A stretch of 64,000 nt of DNA from Penicillium oxalicum (Eukaryota; Ascomycota; Eurotiomycetes; Eurotiales; Aspergillaceae). The stretch is taken from positions 4,004,682 through 4,068,681 of the forward strand of contig NC_064653.1 of assembly GCF_001723175.1 (NCBI RefSeq), in the 5' to 3' direction. The notes beneath the pieces were generated by a model. It was not told where the DNA came from. It was given only the letters and a program-made list of their open reading frames with translations, and ran no database searches. Positions 45,453 through 57,484 of the stretch are shown in pieces (position 1 is the stretch's first letter; every line of letters starts with the position of its first letter). The translations under genes and the position numbers were made by a program.

Positions 45453-47828
45453 GGCAAGTTGGCGTCCAGAAAGTAGGATATCTTTTGATCAAACCGGAGA
45501 CTCAAACATGAGAGATGTTATCACTATAAACCTTCTTGACGGACAGACCCTTCGCGGCCATGGATACCTGCGCTGTTTTATAGGCCCCTCACCAACGGCC
45601 ACTCGATGAGTATTGGCAGATGTCATTTGATACGGTACTCACCGGGTGAGCCTGGATTATTCCTTGTTGGTCGTGGGATTTCCAGTTTCTGAGTTACCTC
45701 CACTCGCTCAATGATGCTGGGTTGGTGCTTAGAATCTGCGACGGCAATCTTTGATTTTCCTGGCGGAGCCGCAATGGCGGGTACAACATTTTCAGAGTTT
45801 GGCACAGAGAATGACATCAGAAGCCCCACGTAAATCCCCTGACACCAGCAGAGAATCGAAGGATTGACGTCCATCTTCGGTAGTTATTATTCTTTGTCTT
45901 CGGTCGCCGGGCCAGGCACCAGACCAATGGATTCGTGGTTTGGGAGAATTGGTGATGCCGAAGGCCATCTGGAAGGACCCACAGGTCACGTCGAGGACGA
46001 AGCGACTCCACAACCCGACCGAGAGCCCGCCGAACAAGGTGGTAAGGCCCACAAGTCACGGGGCATCGAATCATTCAACACGCGTGCTCGGTCACTGGCC
46101 CGCCAATCATCACGATGCCAAGCGGCGCCGTAAGAACGGAAAATTCTCATTTCCGGCAGAGACCCTCGACTGCTGACATAACACTGTTAACTACGGCTAC
46201 AATCCTTTTTTGAAGCCTCTTGGCGCCCTAAGATTGATGTTTCGGACCTGAGGCGGTCTGATCCTCTTTCGATTCCCCTTTCATACATATCAAATGCACT
46301 CCTTGGCTTTGTTGACGCGACGAAGGCAAATTGACTCGGTGATAGCTGAATCTCAGCATCGATTTTCATTTTCGAGCTTGGAAACAGCCCTGGCCTAATC
46401 TATGAGAACAGGTGCCTCGTGACTCTCTCACCAACAGAACGTTAATACATTAACGCAACTCTAGCCGGCCAAGAAGGCGTATGCACTCTTATCTCTACAT
46501 ATGAGATGGGAAAGGATCTTGAAGGTCTTCTGCATCTTCCAGCAGTTGCGTATAGGGATAATCAAGAAATTATGTGACTCACCGCCATTTTCGCGAGCAG
46601 GCAAAGCATATCGCTTTCAACTATAAATATTGCCGGGTGAGAGGCATAGGGGAGGCTTGCAGACCTGTAAAGACTGCTAATGCCAAGGCACCTGTGAACA
46701 GGTATATCAGATCCATCCAACATATTGCTGTTGAAGAACTTTACAACCCTTCGAGTAGTAGAAACCTCAAGATGAATTTCATTAACCTGCACATTATCCT
46801 TTAGTCTATACTGCGCTTGGTTGTGATGGCCTCTCGGGATTCAGGGGAATGTTTGTTACCGTGGTCAGATGACCCCCAATCCGCCATGTAGATAGATGGA
46901 TAAATAACAGGCAATTGCTCCCTTGAATTCTGTCATTCTCATCCTTTCGTATCTCTTTCTACCGTACGAGCCAGACACTCGCCAATACAAAGCCCAGAAG
47001 ATTGCAAACGAATGGGCAAATTTGGTAGTTCTAACGGTGATTAGAGGCTACCAAGACTCTTCCCGACGGGTAGAGTTTCCTGCGTGTCAAGATGCAGGTG
47101 AGAAGTCAGCCGAAGTAATAGTATATCGATCTATGCACCAAAAACTCCACGTAAAAGGATGATAAAGCCCGATCAATAGGGAAAAGGCTTCCGGCCCCAC
47201 CGACTTTTCAGGTTGGGGTTTGAAGCAGAGATAGATGGAATGAATAGAGATTTGGGGTCTCGGGAGTGCTCAATCAACTTGGAGGAAATTATGGACTCAT
47301 CTGAAATCTATGATAGAATTTATAGACCAAATTTAGATATCCCCGGGTCATAGAATCAGGCCTACCCTCATGGGGTGGAGGTCATACTTGTCAAATAGCC
47401 CACTGACGATCGTGTATCTAAACTGGGGCAATAGCATTCTGCATCTTTGACCGGCATCAGGGAGCACATCTACTAAGTCATAGGCTGGCTTAATATATTC
47501 GTAAGTAGACCTTGAAAAACACAGTAAGGGCAAAGAAGCCTCCAGACAGAACTCTGGCTTGAAAGTCTCGTGCTAAAACAAAATTCCCTGCCGATTTTCA
47601 AGGAATCCAGGTTTCTGACATATCAACGCATGAGACATTACTTCTAAGACCAATGGGGTACATGGCCGCCGAAAAAAATATCTGTGGGGATGCATTGCAC
47701 TTGTCACATGTCTCCTTACTAACGCGGATGCTGTGCGTTAAATACTCTCTCGTCTTCAAGTTAGTACGCCTTGTTTCTTTCTGCATCATTGCACTCTCTT
47801 TTTTGATCCTTTGAATCTCTATGCCATC
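45453..47828. other. Region without a convincing gene
   Basis: Short frames around 45623-46176 overlap on both strands. They might include a small gene but show no motif. The rest is AT-rich intergenic sequence. Confidence 0.4.
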
Positions 47829-49432
47829 ATGACTCCCCCATCAGGAAACGGTATTGAGGATCGGATTGCCGCGCTCACGCAATGTATACGTGCAGGCAGA
47901 GAGTCGATCGGTGACACGACTCGGCTCGGCGCGCTGAAGGCTGCACGAGGCCTGATGGATGCTCTCAGGTCGCCGCTGGAAACCGTGATCCATGATGTGG
48001 TCTTCGTATGCATCGATCTCTAGCCTCGATCATACGTGCCAGGGGTTTGATAGCCCCCTAAGCTGACTTCTTCCACGAAAGGGCCCCGTTTTGCTGATGG
48101 CCCTCCGTATGGGGGTCCAACTAGGAGTCTTCAGGATCATCTGTGACGGCAAGGGCAGGGGAACCACACAGAACAGATTGCGGAGAATTCTGAAGCAAAT
48201 GTTCTTGTTGTTGGTAGGTTCATCCAATGTTTTGTTATAGCGATCTTTGCACAGACGAGATTATTTTTGCGGGATCGCACAAAGGTTGGAGATTCCATTT
48301 CAACAGTGCTGGACCCAACTTTTTCATAGCTCAAGCGTAGTACACGCTGATCCATTATCCTTACTCCTTGAACTTGAGTATGCGTGCTACTGATCATATA
48401 TATTCAAGTAGATCAGATTGTCAGGGTGCTTTCCGCCTCCGGGTATGTGCTGGAAACCGACGCCCAGACATACAAGCCTTCTACTCTCACCATATTAATG
48501 GCAGAATCGACTCTTGAAGCCACCACTAGAGCGAGGTCCTTTCATTTCTCCCCAGAAAGTGCAAACACTTTTAGGCTTCGTTTCGTCTCACACGTGTTAG
48601 CTTTGACATTGGTAACTTCTGTACAACCTATGCTCCGGAGTATTTTCAGAAGAACAACAATCAGTTCCCACCTTCAGCAGAAGATACGCCCTTCCAGCTA
48701 GCCAAAAAGACACATCTCAACTACTTTGAATGGCTTGGGCAAAACCCTTCTCAGGCAAAAGACTTTCAGCAATGGATGACATTGAAGCAACGCTGGACCC
48801 CAAACTGGGTGGATTGGTTTGATGTACAAGGGACCATTCTCGACGAATGTCAAATCGAGCATAACCACTTTTTACTTGTCGACATATAAGGAGATGAAGG
48901 CCACTAGCTACATGCGTTCAATAGCAAATTTTCGCATGCTCTGGGCCGTCGTGTCTTAGAGGATATACCCCATGTAGTTTCTCGCCTGGGCAGTACTCCG
49001 AGGGGAATCGAAGCGATAGCTTATGATTTTTTCACCCCCCAGCCCATGAAAGGCAATACCATGACGGCTCTGCGTACTCTTTAATACCATCGCCATGACG
49101 AGCTGATAAATGACACAGGAGCTCGCGCATATTATATGGACTGGATTCTTCACGACTAGCGCGACGAACAAGCCCGCGACATTCTCGACAACATTGTAAA
49201 TGCCATGGAACCAGGCTACTCTCGCCTCATAATTAACGGCCAAATTATCCCTGATAGAGATTATGATTTTGCTACCGCTTGTATTAGTATCAAGATGATG
49301 GTTCAAGTCGGTGCTTTCGAGCGAACGGAGAAACAGCGGCGCGCTTTACTGACGTCTGCCGGCTTGAAAGATCTCTCGTTTCACCATCCCCCCAGTGGTG
49401 ATGAGGGGATCATCACCGCCGCAAGAGCATGA
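47829..49432 (+). pseudogene. O-methyltransferase pseudogene with four in-frame stops
   Basis: The remains of a fungal O-methyltransferase run from ATG 47829 to a stop at 49430-49432. Recognisable parts are an N-terminal helix region (GALKAARGLMDALRSP), a winged-helix piece (VRVLSASGYVLETDA), the SAM region LLVDI-stop-GDEGH, and the active site ARAYYMDWILHD-stop-RDEQ. In the main frame stops fall at 48887-48889 (TAA), 48905-48907 (TAG), 49082-49084 (TAA) and 49157-49159 (TAG). The last replaces the Trp of the catalytic HDW motif, a TGG-to-TAG change; the second stands where related enzymes have a residue such as Gln or Asp. The gene is a distant paralogue of the one at 17.6 kb. It cannot give a working enzyme. 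Confidence 0.8.
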
Positions 49433-49617
49433 GCTTTCATAACTCTAGCCTTGATGACTCACATTTATCTTAACATAAACACGATTCTGTGTAAAACGCA
49501 ATCCAGTGGGAAGACCAGAGTTGATAGTAGACGCCTTCAGCTGTGGTGAAAAGGCTGTCTGATAGGAATCATCATACTTAGGTAATTTTCAGATCGTAAT
49601 ATGCTCTTGGTTGATGT

Positions 49618-49818
49618 GCAGAAATTGTCAAGAAGTACTCCGAGATCTCCCAGCAAAACCTACTAGAGAATTGGTCGGCAGTGTTCGATCACAACTCATG
49701 GGTGCGAAATACTAACACACAGACACACCGGTATGTCCGGGATAGCTTCTCGGCCCGCATATCCCCTCCGATCGCCTATCAGTTTGTCTACGCCAAGAAC
49801 CCGCTCACCCTAGATTGA
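49618..49818 (+). pseudogene. Unidentified exon-like relic
   Basis: A 66-codon stretch without stops follows a good splice-acceptor-like site (TTGATGTGCAG at about 49612-49621). It ends at TGA 49816-49818. It reads as normal protein (about NLLENWSAVFDHNSW, then YVRDSFSARISPPIAYQF) and looks like the last exon of a lost enzyme gene. I do not recognise the family. Confidence 0.35.
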
Positions 49819-50573
49819 CTATCGACATGGACTTTTCTCCTCAGAGGAGAAATCAAACAGAATCCCAATGTTGCAATCTTTCCTTTCATTCTGCTTTGAG
49901 AGGTTTCTGTACTTGAACTCTCACTTTTGCGTACTTACTAATTCTTTACTTCTTCTCTGCCTTCTCTCTCCCCCATCTAGTCTTGATACGGTCTTTGAAT
50001 GCTACTAAATTGATTTAACATTTTTGTGCCTAATTATAACGGTAAAAAGATCTGCTTTCATACTAGTAGCGACAGAATTAATTGAGCGCGATTATTGAAG
50101 AGCTATTCTGAAGCTCGTAGTTAAGAGTGTCTCATGACCTAAGAAGCTAATAGGAGCGTGTTACAACGCCGGCATTGCGTAATATCCTAGTTCATCTACA
50201 AAACATGTTTAAAATGTCTAAGTTTTAAAATGTCACCTCTTGTCTCGGCATAGTTCACTCCGTTCCTAAGGGCCAAATTTCGGCGCATCGACGTCTGTTT
50301 CAGACCTTGCCTTTTCCAAATCGATCAGCTTCTCTCGCTCAGGTGTGCGCGGTCGGAAGGCTGTATCGTATGATGATAGCCCTGACGTCAGGCTCTGGGA
50401 AATCTCCTAGGGGTCTATTCTTGTCTTCCTGTTTTTATCACTGCTGCTAATTTTAAACCTCTAATACAAACGGGAAGGAACAACGAAAAGTGAATTGTAG
50501 CCTTTGTGTTGACCTAAACACGCTCGCCTCCCCTAACTAAATGTAATTCGCGGTATTTTTAGATTCTTTAACC
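49819..50573. other. AT-rich decayed region
   Basis: No open frame of note. The sequence is AT-rich and stop-dense, consistent with old decayed DNA. Confidence 0.4.
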
Positions 50574-50664
50574 ATGGCCTCCGAAACCTATGGCCTCGCA
50601 ACCCCGCAGGAGTTAGACTTGGTGGTGGTAGGTGCTGAAGCCACTAAACAAATGATGTATCTTT
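50574..50664 (+). pseudogene. N-terminal stub of a flavin monooxygenase-like gene (tentative)
   Basis: ATG 50574 opens a frame with TPQELDLVVVGA, close to the start of fungal Baeyer-Villiger-type or flavin-binding monooxygenases (family pattern: PQELDLVIVGAGFSG). It goes out of register just where the FAD GxGxxG loop should be and stops at about 50662-50664. No later part of the enzyme is seen. Confidence 0.45.
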
Positions 50665-51119
50665 GAGGCCCACTGCGATGCCGACTACCCGACGTCGCTT
50701 TTGGGCCTTATCCTGTAGCAGAGATTGGTGGTCGCGGAGAGTTGCTCATTTAGACCATTCATACTGTATACCTGCATACTGTACGGTATGTAATGACCAC
50801 AAGCAAGAATTCATGCGAAACTGATACACGTCGCGATGAACAGTCAACTTGTCAAGTACGGCATGTTCCCTCGACCGACTTGTTAGAAAAATCCCCAAAA
50901 CAGCAATCCATGGTCGCCGCAAGAAGGGACTCGACAGAAACCACTCTATTTCCATCCTAATTGCCTTTCCTCGGCTCACCAGCAAGTGCAACACATAATT
51001 GCATTCCAAGATGAATCGCAATGTCGGATCTTTGCTTGCCTGTTCTCCCCCCCCGATCAAACTCACGATCAACTCTTTTTCGATGAGCATGCTTTGCTTT
51101 CAGCTTCGTTGTTGTAATC
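50665..51119. other. Intergenic
   Basis: No gene recognised. The minus frame at 50746-51090 lacks motifs. Confidence 0.4.
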
Positions 51120-52163
51120 TTGATCACAGTCAGCGTTTTTCTAAAGTACCGGCCATCTTATCCCAATGACAAGGGTGATGATGACTTACGGTACCACACT
51201 GCACCCTTGACCTATCTGCCACCCCTGGGATTGGGTACCTGGCAGTTACCGAAACCAATGGCGGCCAAGATCGTAAAAGTTGCTATTGAGAAGGGTTACA
51301 GGCACATTGATGCAGCAATGATCTATGGTGAGTAATAAATTCAAACAAATTTTCAAATCTCAGCCCCCCCCCCTCCTCCATGTTGTCTAACAAAGCATCC
51401 AAGGCAACAAAAAGCAAGTGGGAGAAGAAATAGCCCAGGAAGGAATCCCACGTTCTTCTATCTGGGTCACAAGCAAGCTTTGGAACACAGACCACAGACC
51501 ATCACGTGTTCGCCCTGCTTTGGAAAAGACACTGCACGATCTTGGACTTGAATACCTTGACCTATATTTGATGCATTAGCCCGTTGCCTTTCAGCCGGGG
51601 CAGGACCGTGAGGTTGAACTTGAAAAAGTAGATATTCTCGAAACATGGTGGGCCATGGAAGAGCTGTTCGAGAGGGACTTGTTCGGCAGATTGGGAATTT
51701 CAACCAACCTCAAGTGGAAAGGCTTCTAAGACATGCTCGCATACCGCTCAGTGTGCACGAGTTTGAAAGCCACCCATATCTCTCACAATCTGAATTTGTG
51801 AAATGGAACTTGCAACATGGGCTGCGAGTCATTGCTTTTTCACCGCTTGGAGACATGAATCCGATCTACAAGTCATCAAAGCGACCTCTGTTGGAGGACG
51901 AATTTCTGTCATCTATCGCGCACAAAAAAGTTATCACAGTGGCACAGCTTGTATTGGCCTGTTCCATGCATCGAGGGGTGATTGTGATTCCAAAAAGTGA
52001 ACATGAAGAGAGAGTGGTAAAGAACTGGGAAGCACAGAGAGTCGTTTTGACTGACGAAGAAGTTGCATCTATTACTGCATATGACAAGCAGGCACGATTC
52101 AACAACCCAAGCACTGAATGGGGAACAGAGTTGGAAACGGGGTTGGGTGGTATATTAACTTAG
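51120..52163 (+). pseudogene. Aldo-keto reductase with a TAG stop in the active site
   Basis: A nearly complete aldo-keto reductase, an NADPH-dependent carbonyl reductase family. One intron separates 51120 to about 51328 from the rest, which begins at about 51404. The catalytic tetrad is visible: Asp in HIDAA, Tyr in MIYG, Lys in VTSKLWN, and His in DLYLMH. Right after that His the frame meets TAG at 51577-51579, where the family has Trp (HWPV), a TGG-to-TAG change. Downstream the frame is open to 52163 with ERGLVRQIGNFN, VIAFSPLGD and IPKS, although GISN appears slightly shortened. Its start is uncertain; the frame opens at TTG. With one stop it is a young pseudogene, unless the stop is read through or is a sequencing error. 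Confidence 0.78.
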
Positions 52164-52228
52164 ATCAGAAACGCCCATGGATCTTCTTACAACCAGCATT
52201 CAGGATAAACCACAAATCATTTTTCTGA

Positions 52229-54506
52229 CTAGAGATATCTTAAGTAAACTTCAACTGTTGGTTGCCCGCCTAAAAATTCCATCAAGGCTGTCTGCTCATC
52301 TTGACTGCCACCATGCTCGAGTATCATCTTCCGATATTTGAGGCCAGCTTTCTGACTCATTGGATCAAAATGAAAATTCGACCACCACATGTTCGCTGGC
52401 AATACACGGGTGCTAGATTGATATTAATGTTAAGAGTTCAATAGATAAAAAGAGCTATCACACCCGGATATGAACTTACTACAAGTAGGAATAGTAGTTC
52501 GCTTCTTGGCCCCAGATATAATGAGGTGTCGTCGCATAACCATGTCCCCATCGATTATCATTCTCTGGGCCCTGCAGAAAGGTTGCACTTTGCAAGAGGG
52601 AGTAATACATTTCAGCAATGTCCATTGACTTGAGGGCCCCCTGGGAAGCTGGACAGTGAATCTCCAAGTCAAAACTGCTGAACGCGACCTGTCTCAGAGT
52701 TAAAATTCCCTGGTTTATCGATCTAGCTTCGACGAGTTTTTCTAGATGGCCTCGAGGAATCTGCTTGGGTGGGCGAGTCGAAGAGCTCATCAAAGTATCG
52801 CGCTCACCATCTTCACTATCATCCGAAGAGACGTAGCTGTAATGACAGCTGAGTCGCTGCAGACATTCCGGCACCCAACACCAATATTCCAACAGTTGGC
52901 TTGGCGCCTCAACAAAATCTGCAACTGTCCTGTGGCCATGGAATGTTGCGTACTTGGACCTTCCCAAGAGATCATGAAAGGCTAATGTGTGAATTGTGAG
53001 TATATGGCAGAACAAACGCGAAAAATTCCAAGGTTGCTCACCGTGGCCTAGCTCGTGAAAGAGTGTGATAACCTCATGATGTTTTAAAAGCGCGGGCTTG
53101 TCAGGCGGGGGGTTTGCCACATTACACACTAAAGCCGTGCAGACGAAAGGCTGATCTATGCCCTCGGGAACAGAGTAGGACTATTGAAAGTGTGTTAGCA
53201 AGGAGAAAAGACCACTGTGTTGTCGGTCGGAACTTACAGGAAAAATGTTAAAATTGGCCGCATGATTAAATTTCCCATCACGAGGATATATGTCCAAGTA
53301 GAGAAAGCCAAAAAAGGTAGCTGAATGTCTGTCATGTACGCTGAAGACTTTGACATCTGGCTGCCAGATATAGTCATCTCGGATACACCTCAAACTTTCA
53401 ATTCTCAAGCCGAATATTGTTTCGAAGACAGCGAGCATATGTTGAATCGTGACATTGGCAGGGAAATACTCCGCAATCAGATCATGATCGACTTGATAAT
53501 TGTCTCGCAACATCTTGTCGTGATGATAGTCAAAATCCCACAGATGGAGGGGGCCTCCGGGAGGATCCTGAGCTTGCTGCAAGGCTTCTAGCTCTGTCTT
53601 TGCAATGGGGCGCAGATGCATCGAAAGTTCGTCTAGCATAGATTTGACGTCCCGGGGAGATTTCAACAACTTTGACCGTGCTTGTTGATGCGCATATGAT
53701 TCGAAGCCAAGTAAACGGGCCCTTTCATCTCGAAGAATGACAATCTCTTTAAAGACCTCAGTGTTCTCGGGAAATATCCTTTGGCTTTGAAGAAAAACCT
53801 CTTTTCGGGTTGCAGACCGAACGCAGCTAGAAAGGACCGCATTCACATAGGTCTTTTTCAGAGGTACACCCCTCTGGCCATTCGAGGGACACAAAGGAAG
53901 TGCTTGAATTCTTTCAGCACCAAGTCCCTCTAAATCTTCTTCTTTCTTCCATATATACCCAGGATCCAAGCTGAGATTCTCTGTGAATGCAACTCGAAGC
54001 TCAACAAGCCGCTTGGAGATCTCTTGAGACCGTTTCTTGTCCTTCTCCTTCAACCCAAGACCATTATCAATAAATGTTGAATGAAGCTTTGCGAGAAATT
54101 TTCGGTCTTCCATTTCCATTTGGTTCATATCAAAGTTCTTATGCACAGCATCTACCAATGCAAATAGATTTTCGTCCTGAAAAAGCTCCAAGTATGCCGT
54201 GTCTACCATGCTCATGGCGACTGAGGATTCTTGCCGTAGCTCCAATGAGGGCGAAACTGCTTGGAAGAATGCCAGAAATTGGACTTTGCTCTTGATATTA
54301 TTGTCGATCTTGGCCATCGATAAGACAACATTTTCAAAAGTGGCATCTTGTGGCGAGAGCTTGTCAAGTAGTTGTTTTGTTGCTGTCTGAATACCTTTGA
54401 TCAAATCCACCGCTCTTTGTATAAGCTGCGACGGACGGACATGGAAAGAAGGCATCTCTGGTCTTGATGTCTTCATCTTTGATTCGAGGGAAAGTCTCTG
54501 GAACAT
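52229..54506 (-). CDS. M3-family metallopeptidase (thimet oligopeptidase / saccharolysin type)
   Basis: A 697-residue zinc peptidase that cuts short peptides in the cytosol or mitochondrion. Exons: 54506-53238, 53180-53042, 52981-52480, 52412-52229; all phases join. The zinc site HELGH ends exon 2, and exon 3 continues with FHDLLGRSKYATFHG. The third ligand is Glu in VEAPSQLLEYW. The substrate loop GHGYA and the region ANYYSYLY are present, and the C-terminus matches the family (KYRKMILEHGGSQDE, LMEFLG). ATG 54506 is the first true ATG; MKTSRPEMP at 54476 is an alternative. It is intact although it lies among pseudogenes. A subtelomeric extra copy beside a housekeeping one is likely. Confidence 0.87.
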
Positions 54507-55620
54507 GACACGAAGTGGCGCGAAACCCTGCGAAAACTCAAAGGAATGCAAGAGGGGAGCGCAAAGAATATCTGACGATACTGCCACGCGACGCAAATTT
54601 TTTCAGGCAATCGCCGAAGACACAGGGCGAGAACTAAGATCAAAGATGACTGCTCTCGTTTGGCAGGGCGTCGGTGCATGGAAACACCCAAAGAAAGCCC
54701 CAGATTGTGTTCTGTGTAACTGTGTAATCTATTGTGTGTATCGAAGCCGTCAAAGATACGGCCCGACAATACAATTACATCGCAAAAATTAGCGCGCCCA
54801 GGCCTCTCCGATCTTCTATGCCAAGGAGCCCATGACCCCACATTCCCTATTGGTTTGGAGGACGGCCCCAGGTGAATACCGCGTGCGACTACTCCGTGCG
54901 GAGTGCGCTTCAAGCAATTGCTGCATTAGCCTCCTGCGGCCTACAAGCGAGATAAGGAATCGCCCCCCCATTTGGGCCGAAAATAATTGGCTAAGCCGTG
55001 ACTCGGCCCTCGATCATGCATGCTGGAGGTTGGCCTTGACATTGCGGGCAGACCTTACGTATCTACAGTACGGAGTAGTGCCTCATGAACAGTGATCTAG
55101 CTACGACTCATCCGCTCGGTCCTTCCTGGTAGCGTCATCCAGCCGCACTAATAGCCTGTCTTTCAATTTGGGGCTAGGAATCAGGCAATTTCATAGCTCC
55201 GACCATTTCCGGTTCTGCCGCTGAATCTCCTCATCACAGGTTGCCGTGGTCAATTAAACGATGAACCCGTAAGTCCCACTAACTTATTACGAGATAAGCC
55301 GGTTATTCAAGGTCGCCCAAAAGGTATGTGTATAAATTTCACTGTCTTGGCAACTGGGGAGCCGCGCATCTTGCAGGATAGGATTCAGGGATCAATACAT
55401 AGACTTGATACGACCTTAGTTACCTAAGGCGAATCCTCTTATCCTTGAACGTAATTCTAGGACAATAGGGCGGTTCCAGTCAAAAAAAATCTGAAAAGTA
55501 AAGACCCAAAGCAAGAAGGGAATCCGCGATGTCGTTCCTCTTTATATCCGTTGTCTTCTTAACCACTGCGAAGAAAATATTTGCCCTCTCTGAGACCATT
55601 AGACCAGTTCTTTACACACG
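54507..55620. other. Intergenic
   Basis: No gene recognised. A TACGGAGTA motif, a short palindromic 9-mer I remember as common in Eurotiales intergenic DNA, occurs at about 55069-55077. Confidence 0.4.
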
Positions 55621-56525
55621 ATGGTACGAAAAGGCTATTGACATCAACCCGAGCTCGTACTGACTGCAGGAGTATTAGGAAAAGTTATTGCAAAAGGTTC
55701 TGATCCCTCTGACCGTCATCACGACTCCATTCCAGTCAATTTGGCAGCAATGGGAGGGCCGCAGTGGGAGCAGTACCGATCACTCAATGTGTTCTGCGGT
55801 CAACTACACAACCGAGATTGTTAGTCTAGACCCATTGGCAATCTATATCAATGGATTTATATCGAGCTGGGAAATTGCATATCTCCGAGATCTAGCGTGA
55901 GCAAGCAATCCAACTCCAAGGCCACAAGAGGATACTAAGCTTCTGACGTGCCATATTCAGAGACAAAGAGGGAACATTTACACACCACGAAGCCAAATAC
56001 CCGGATCACAAGTCTCACGCAGCACGCCGTATTGCAAGCTCTCTTTATCTCCCAAGTGATGACCTCGTGGTGGACTGTATCGTCAAGCGATCAACCGCCT
56101 TTGTTGGTTTCAAACCCAACGATGGATTTGAAGTGCTCCAGGTTGTGAAGTATCATGAAGGAGGCGACAGACACGACCCTCACTACGATCGGTTTCTTTC
56201 CCCTCCTAGTATTCCTTCTGGCTTTACATGCAACCGAGTAGCGAGCTTTTTCGTTTACCTGGGCGATGAGCCCGAAGGTGGAGAGACATGCTTCCATTTT
56301 CTGCAGCCCGCACCTCAGGATGCTGATCCTGAGAAGTTCAGTAATATCAATAGCGATGACAGGCTGGGTTTCGCGGTGAAACCTGTTACTGGAAATGCTA
56401 TGTTCTGGATGAATTTGCACTCGAATAACACAGGGGACGTTTGTGTACAGCATTCAGCGCTGCCCCTGAAATCTGGGACAAAATACGGGATGAACATCTT
56501 GCTAAGGAGATGTTTCGAGGCTTGA
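55621..56525 (+). CDS. Prolyl-4-hydroxylase-like 2-oxoglutarate/Fe(II) oxygenase
   Basis: A 2OG-dependent dioxygenase of about 261 residues, expected to hydroxylate a prolyl or other residue. Main exons are 55679-55896 and 55961-56525; the join DLADKEGT restores the family frame. The start is uncertain. One option is ATG 55621-55623 spliced to 55679, giving an N-terminal hydrophobic stretch (KVLIPLTVITTPF) that could be a membrane anchor or signal. The iron site is HYD in RHDPHYDRF with the distal His in CVQHSALPL. The 2-oxoglutarate Lys is in GTKYGMNI. A Ser/Asn-rich insert follows ETCFHF. No break is seen. A truncated relative lies at 59.3 kb. Confidence 0.78.
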
Positions 56526-56671
56526 TGAAGCTGAACCTTCTCTTGTTACCAGATGAGTTATCTAACGCAATCTACGGCCGAACCGCACACTCGGTCGAGT
56601 GGCACACCCCTAAGTCTATCAATCAGGGAGGGCCTACAGCTAGCTTAGCAGCCAATTCAGCCAGTAGAAGC
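56526..56671. other. Intergenic, with a half-site like the element ends
   Basis: At about 56563-56584 the sequence TAACGCAATCTACGGCCGAACC resembles the end of the adjacent element (TAACGTAATCCACGGCCAACC). It may be the remaining end of another, decayed copy. Confidence 0.35.
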
Positions 56672-56673
56672 TA

Positions 56674-56738
56674 ACGTAATCCACGGCCAACCTGATAACA
56701 CGGCCGGCCTGATAACCCCAAAACACCATACTAAATGC
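56674..56738 (+). repeat. Left terminal inverted repeat
   Basis: This is the left arm of the element. It matches the right arm (57419-57484) in inverted orientation through CCCCAAAACACCATACTAAAT. Confidence 0.8.
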
Positions 56739-57418
56739 AATTTTTGACAAGTTCATGTTTCAACCCTAAAGGACAAGAATGTAGTCTTTGGATACCATAG
56801 TGTTTGATATACCATCCATGTTAAGTATCTTTATTAGGTCGAGAAATATTTATAGTGTAGTGGGGGATCCGGTTGCATGTATTTAAGAGGTTGATGGTCT
56901 GTAGTAGTAAGAGGTGTCGGATAGCCTTACCGCCTGGAGAGGTTATCTAGGACCGAGGTTGCGGGATCCTTAGGGATCATCATCATCATCATCATCATTC
57001 GTGTTTGATCAACAGTTTAGATTAAGGAATTCAGGACGGTCTTTACAGTCAGATTCCTTACACTTGCAATGTCACATTCTTTTTGATTCCTGCCTTTGGT
57101 TCCTGACATCGGATTGTACGGTTCCCTTAGAGGATTCTGGGACTTGCGTGCTTATAGGTTTGGTTTGGTTCCTCTATGACTCGACCTGTCTGGTGAGATC
57201 AGACTGCCTTGAGCATTCCCCTCTTCAATAGGTAGTATAATGTTGATGTATATATCTACATCACTCGATCGGAATGCAATTTTGGTAATTTAGTTAAATA
57301 ATTCTTTTCAAAATATGTGGATCATGCTACACCGTTTCTAGTGCTCAAAATTTAGATGATACTGAAAATCCAAGAAAGAAATGCTTCTGATTGTTGATAT
57401 ACCATGACCTAAAAAATT

Positions 57419-57484
57419 CGTATTTAGTATGGTGTTTTGGGGTTATCAGGTCGGCCGTGTTATCAGGTTGGCCGTGGATTACGT
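57419..57484 (-). repeat. Right terminal inverted repeat
   Basis: This is the right arm, reverse complement of 56674-56738. The match decays past ATTTAGTATGG toward the element interior. Confidence 0.8.
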
